Source: Chryseobacterium artocarpi (GTDB lineage Bacteria > Bacteroidota > Bacteroidia > Flavobacteriales > Weeksellaceae). From it: a stretch of DNA of 64,000 nt. The translations under genes were made by a program, and so were the position numbers. Of the stretch, positions 61,313-64,000 are shown piece by piece. The notes under the pieces were generated by a model. It saw only the letters and a program-made list of their open reading frames with translations, did no database searches and was not told where the DNA came from. Location: the NCBI RefSeq assembly GCF_001684975.1, contig NZ_MAYH01000034.1:124001-188000 (forward strand), read 5' to 3'. The first letter of the stretch is position 1; each line of letters opens with the position of its first letter.

Positions 61313-61837
61313 CTATTTGTAATAATCTTTTATTCCGATTCCTATAGTCCAGAAGTTTCTTGCTTTTTTCAGATCTTCTTCCAGCCATTCTTTATTTTCT
61401 TCATATTCATTATTAGCTTTCATGTCTGCTATTTCATCTTCTACATCCTGTTCCGTTGTCTGTCTCCAAACTCCGACAGAAAGATTTAAAAACATATAAC
61501 AATATTCTGCTTCCCGATCATTTATTTTGCCATTATTTTTCTCTGAAAGCAAAGTAACAAGTTCATTAGCTCCGATCTGAAACGGATTGATCCCAAAAAT
61601 TTCAAGTTCAGTTTTTTCAGGAAAAGGACCGTAGATAAATTCTATAAATTCTGCATTTCCATTGTTATCAAAATCAATCCTAAGTTCGTAATCATCATAA
61701 TAAGACTGTAGTTTATCTGAAATTCCAGATGGTTTTCCCAACAATTTTTTAATATTGGGTTTTGATTCTCCCAAGAGAAGTTTTCCTACATTTTCAATTT
61801 CAATTCCTTCTAATGGAATAATTTTAATTTTTGTCAT
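61313..61837 (-). CDS. Hypothetical soluble protein
   Basis: 174 residues, acidic, no signal peptide. Begins KIKIIPLEGIEIENVGKLLLG and contains a central YDDYELRIDFDNNGNAEFIEFIYGP strand-rich part. The overall look is of the small domains that occur as immunity-type or scaffold proteins in Bacteroidota, but I do not recognise a family. It lies 18 bp after the putative protease lipoprotein gene. Confidence 0.7.
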   Translation of the reverse strand: MTKIKIIPLEGIEIENVGKLLLGESKPNIKKLLGKPSGISDKLQSYYDDYELRIDFDNNGNAEFIEFIYGPFPEKTELEIFGINPFQIGANELVTLLSEKNNGKINDREAEYCYMFLNLSVGVWRQTTEQDVEDEIADMKANNEYEENKEWLEEDLKKARNFWTIGIGIKDYYK

Positions 61838-61855
61838 TTGAGTGTTTTATTGATT

Positions 61856-62764
61856 TTATTTTAATAAGAAACTTTGTTCGAGAACTTCTATAGGTTTCAT
61901 GGTATAAATCTTTTTCCAGGAATCTTCTCCATTTCTTTTAACGAATTCTTCCACAATTCTGAACCCTAAATAATAACCGATTGCCCCAGGATATTTTTCT
62001 CCTATTTTATAATTTCTACTGGCAAAATCTCTTGACTGATTTTCATCATTAGACAAATAGTATTTCTTTAAAAGACCAATTAGTTTATCCTCATTACTGA
62101 TACAATATTGGAATTCTTCTTCTGTATATTTCAGTTCATCAGCTTTTGTATATTTCTTTTTGTGAAAAATATAGCTTACGTAGGTCGCAAATCCTTCATC
62201 AATGATCCTGTCCAGAACAATTTTTTCTGTCTGTGGTTTAGTTACTGAATATATTTGGTGATTAAGTTCATGCGGATAAAGATTGATAATAATATTATTA
62301 TTAATATTCACCTTATTGGCAAGGTCAATTAACATTACTCCGTTGGACAATCCTCCTAAATCTGTAAAAGCAGGACCATATACAAGATACCATTTTCCTT
62401 TGGGTTTATATCCTGTAAAAACAGACATTTCCTTAGCATATTTCTTTAATTCATCAGAAAGTATTTGAGAATTTACTTCTTTATTTTCTTTCCAGAGATC
62501 AGCTTGAGATAAAGCTTTTTCATTGGTCCATTTTAAAAAATCATTCTCATCACCTAAATATCCTTCCCATAATTCTTTGTTGGGGATATATATTTTTCTC
62601 ACAAGAATTTCATCCGGATTTTCAGGCTTATTATTTATGATTTCAGCAAAAGTGGAAATTTGTGTAGAACCTATATCAACAATTGAGAATTGATTATCTA
62701 ATTTCTGTGTTTTACAGGAAAGCAGCAAAACCGGAAGTAGAAATAACAGAAGATTTTTTTTCAT
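61856..62764 (-). CDS. Putative zinc-protease lipoprotein (HELNH motif)
   Basis: 302 residues. Lipobox VLLLSC near residue 17. A zinc-metalloprotease motif is visible as YPHELNHQIY (HExxH, near 165), followed about 25 residues later by IIDEGFATYVSY with the third-ligand Glu, as in gluzincins/DUF2268-like proteins. It would act at the outer membrane or cell surface. The substrate is unknown. It probably forms an operon with the 61313 gene. Confidence 0.85.
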   Translation of the reverse strand: MKKNLLLFLLPVLLLSCKTQKLDNQFSIVDIGSTQISTFAEIINNKPENPDEILVRKIYIPNKELWEGYLGDENDFLKWTNEKALSQADLWKENKEVNSQILSDELKKYAKEMSVFTGYKPKGKWYLVYGPAFTDLGGLSNGVMLIDLANKVNINNNIIINLYPHELNHQIYSVTKPQTEKIVLDRIIDEGFATYVSYIFHKKKYTKADELKYTEEEFQYCISNEDKLIGLLKKYYLSNDENQSRDFASRNYKIGEKYPGAIGYYLGFRIVEEFVKRNGEDSWKKIYTMKPIEVLEQSFLLK

Positions 62765-63189
62765 GAATAGTTTTTAATGGTTCTACTTTTAAGAACCTTC
62801 ATTGGATATTGTTAAAAGTACTCATTTTCAGGGTATCAACCCTAATTTTCTTCTTAATTTTTTGCAAGCTAATTATTTCTTTAGTATGATTTTCTCAGCC
62901 TCCGCGGTGATAAGTTTTATTTTCATTTTAAATGGTATATTTCTTTTTGATATTATAGTTTAGATTAAAAAAAATTGAAAAGTTTAGATTATTTAAATTT
63001 ATCAATAGAAATTTCAGTTAGATCATAATTATCAACTAACGTCAGTGTTTAATATCACCACCCTTTATTAAAGGTAAAATTTAAACATTGTTTAATATCA
63101 TAACAAACAATTTAATAATTGTGTTTCAAAAGTTTGTAAAAACAACGTATTGTATTCTATGCAAATGTGGAAAACTTTTTATATAACTA
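62765..63189. other. Long AT-rich gap with palindromes near an integrase
   Basis: No credible coding frame. Three successive near-perfect palindromes lie at 63062-63074 (CCTTTA-T-TAAAGG), 63081-63095 (TTAAACA-T-TGTTTAA) and about 63106-63121 (ACAATT-TAAT-AATTGT). A DnaA-like TGTGGAAAA is at 63166-63174. Confidence 0.4.
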
Positions 63190-63222
63190 ACTTTTTAATA
63201 CAAAAAGTCTTTAATACCTTTG
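63190..63222 (+). promoter_or_regulatory. Promoter of the 28-codon ORF with an overlapping inverted repeat
   Basis: TACCTTTG (63215-63222) is an exact TAnnTTTG match. Just upstream ACTTTTT (63190-63196) and AAAAAGT (63202-63208) form an inverted repeat over 5 bp, which could be an operator. Confidence 0.5.
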
Positions 63223-63229
63223 AAAACAA

Positions 63230-63269
63230 ATAAACTCGAGATTGAGCCCTCGAGTTTATAATTTTTTTT
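63230..63269 (+). terminator. Hairpin with T-run at the 5' end of the small-ORF transcript
   Basis: ATAAACTCGAG (63230-63240) and CTCGAGTTTAT (63249-63259) are exact complements over an 8-base loop, followed by T at 63262-63269. By position it starts almost at the predicted 5' end, so it may be an attenuator or a structure that hides the start codon 5 nt after the T-run. Confidence 0.6.
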
Positions 63270-63274
63270 CCATA

Positions 63275-63361
63275 ATGGAAGATTTTACTAATTTATTAGA
63301 ACTCTTAATAATTCTTATTCAACTGTTTGACACGATTGAGACTCGTTCAAAAAAGAAATAA
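63275..63361 (+). CDS. Candidate 28-residue hydrophobic small protein
   Basis: ATG 63275 to TAA 63361. The product is MEDFTN, a hydrophobic helix LLELLIILIQLF, then DTIETRSKKK. This layout, a single hydrophobic helix with a Lys-rich C-terminus, resembles membrane-acting type I toxins and other tiny membrane proteins. It is placed between a 5' hairpin and a terminator, with its own promoter. Coding potential is inferred from layout only. Confidence 0.5.
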   Translation: MEDFTNLLELLIILIQLFDTIETRSKKK

Positions 63362-63375
63362 GAACTGTTCTAATT

Positions 63376-63407
63376 AAAAGCCTCCTTTTAGGAGGTTTTT
63401 GGTTTTT
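63376..63407 (+). terminator. Intrinsic terminator after the 28-codon ORF
   Basis: AAAAGCCTCC (63376-63385) pairs with GGAGGTTTTT (63391-63400, one G-U) and is followed by GGTTTTT. Confidence 0.75.
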
Positions 63408-63593
63408 CCAAAATAAAATATCATTTTGATATATCGTTTTGATGAACAAATGTACGTACAAATATTCAATGGTTCATCCATTCTCCTACAAAATTATTCT
63501 CTTTTCAACATTGACATAATATTTCCTTGCAACTTAATTATCTAAAAATCTTTATTCATAGTCACTTTTGTTATTACGTTATTTTTAAAAAAG

Positions 63594-63602
63594 TTATCCA
63601 CA
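63594..63602. other. Single consensus DnaA box
   Basis: TTATCCACA matches the R1-type DnaA box exactly. With only one other weak match in the gap there is no sign of an origin. Confidence 0.3.
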
Positions 63603-63683
63603 AAGATGATTTAAGAATCGGAAAAATTATTTAAAAAATGTGATCATTTTGGTTATTATCTGGAAAACAGAAAAACTTTAAAG

Positions 63684-64000
63684 TTATATTCCCAGGCTTT
63701 TAAGAAAATCCTTTAACCCATCATTATTTTCCCAAGAACCTTTTTTTCCCTTTTCAGGAACCACATCTTCATAAACAGATTCCAACGCTTCTCTTTTTTG
63801 TTTCGAGTCAGCTCGTGCATAAATCTCTGTTGTTTGTATACTTACATGCCCTAAAAAATCTCTTATATAAACTAGATTCACACCACCTTGTAAAAGGTGC
63901 ATTGCCTTTGAATGTCGTATAATATGAGGACTAATTTGCTTTGGAATTAAAGAACCATTCTCCTTCCTAGCTTCATCTGCATATTTTTTTAGAATATAAG
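63684..64000 (-). CDS. Tyrosine recombinase/integrase, C-terminal part (5' end off the window)
   Basis: The frame is open to the window edge and encodes the catalytic C-terminus of a tyrosine recombinase: H-x-x-R in PHIIRHSKAMHLLQGG, LGH in FLGHVSIQTT, and the nucleophile Tyr in TTEIYARAD. The tail SKQKREALESVYEDV is like recombinases of Tn554-type or multi-integrase clusters in Bacteroidota. It marks a mobile or integrated element continuing beyond 64000. Confidence 0.92.
   Translation of the reverse strand, partial: YILKKYADEARKENGSLIPKQISPHIIRHSKAMHLLQGGVNLVYIRDFLGHVSIQTTEIYARADSKQKREALESVYEDVVPEKGKKGSWENNDGLKDFLKSLGI

Noticed and set aside
63166..63602. DnaA-like boxes (TGTGGAAAA and TTATCCACA) in the right-hand gap as a replication origin
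   Set aside because: Only two isolated matches, no box cluster, no dnaA, parA or gyrB nearby. Single boxes are expected by chance in AT-rich DNA.

Overview
This AT-rich chromosomal window comes from a member of the Bacteroidota, most likely Chryseobacterium or a close relative in the Weeksellaceae. The evidence is Bacteroidota-type promoters (a TAnnTTTG -7 box), almost no Shine-Dalgarno sites, SusC/outer-membrane-barrel style TonB receptors, OstA-like and DUF6341/DUF6427 proteins, and an intergenic repeat with two short hairpins. I saw no rRNA, tRNA or CRISPR array.

Left part (1-10.5 kb): a DHA2 drug-efflux pump cut by the window edge, its TetR repressor and matching operators; a VOC lipoprotein; a TonB-type receptor; a second TetR with a 24-bp inverted-repeat operator facing a two-gene small-membrane-protein unit; acetyltransferases; and tyrS. 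In front of tyrS is a 31-codon leader ORF with three Tyr codons, followed by competing hairpins and an intrinsic terminator. I read this as a translation-controlled attenuator.

10.6-16.5 kb (minus strand): a complete TerY-P style stress cluster of two TerD proteins, two VWA proteins (one with a zinc ribbon), a PP2C phosphatase and an atypical Ser/Thr kinase. It is interrupted by an unusually strong GC-rich hairpin.

16.7-42.5 kb is mostly housekeeping: panD with an LPG-synthase-like membrane protein, HU, pdxH, yqgE, an amidase, a degenerate class IV aminotransferase with a START-like protein, a class III aminotransferase, fur-like plus ostA-like genes, kup, pdhB, an ECF sigma factor with a membrane partner, an LTA-synthase-like sulfatase, pssA, a DnaQ-like exonuclease, an FAH-family hydrolase, uspA, a DUF6341/DUF6427 divergent pair, a DUF3109 protein and trigger factor.

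42.6-46.3 kb holds a probable metal-uptake operon: a small His/Cys protein, a TonB receptor and a His-rich lipoprotein. 46.4-57.6 kb holds an ABC-F protein, a Tle1-like DUF2235 protein whose nucleophile Ser is replaced by Gly, a three-gene two-component unit, an M15-like peptidase, an aquaporin, a LuxE-like protein, lpxH and queD. 57.6-62.8 kb is a run of secreted proteins and lipoproteins (erythromycin esterase-like, a serine hydrolase with a C-terminal CBM48-like domain, DUF6624, a HELNH putative protease). The right edge (62.8-64 kb) is gene-poor. It carries a 28-codon hydrophobic ORF between two strong hairpins, with its own promoter, and then the C-terminal part of a tyrosine recombinase running off the end, which suggests a mobile or variable region.

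A recurrent feature is that the -7 box lies only 3-6 nt before the start codon of several genes, which suggests leaderless mRNAs.
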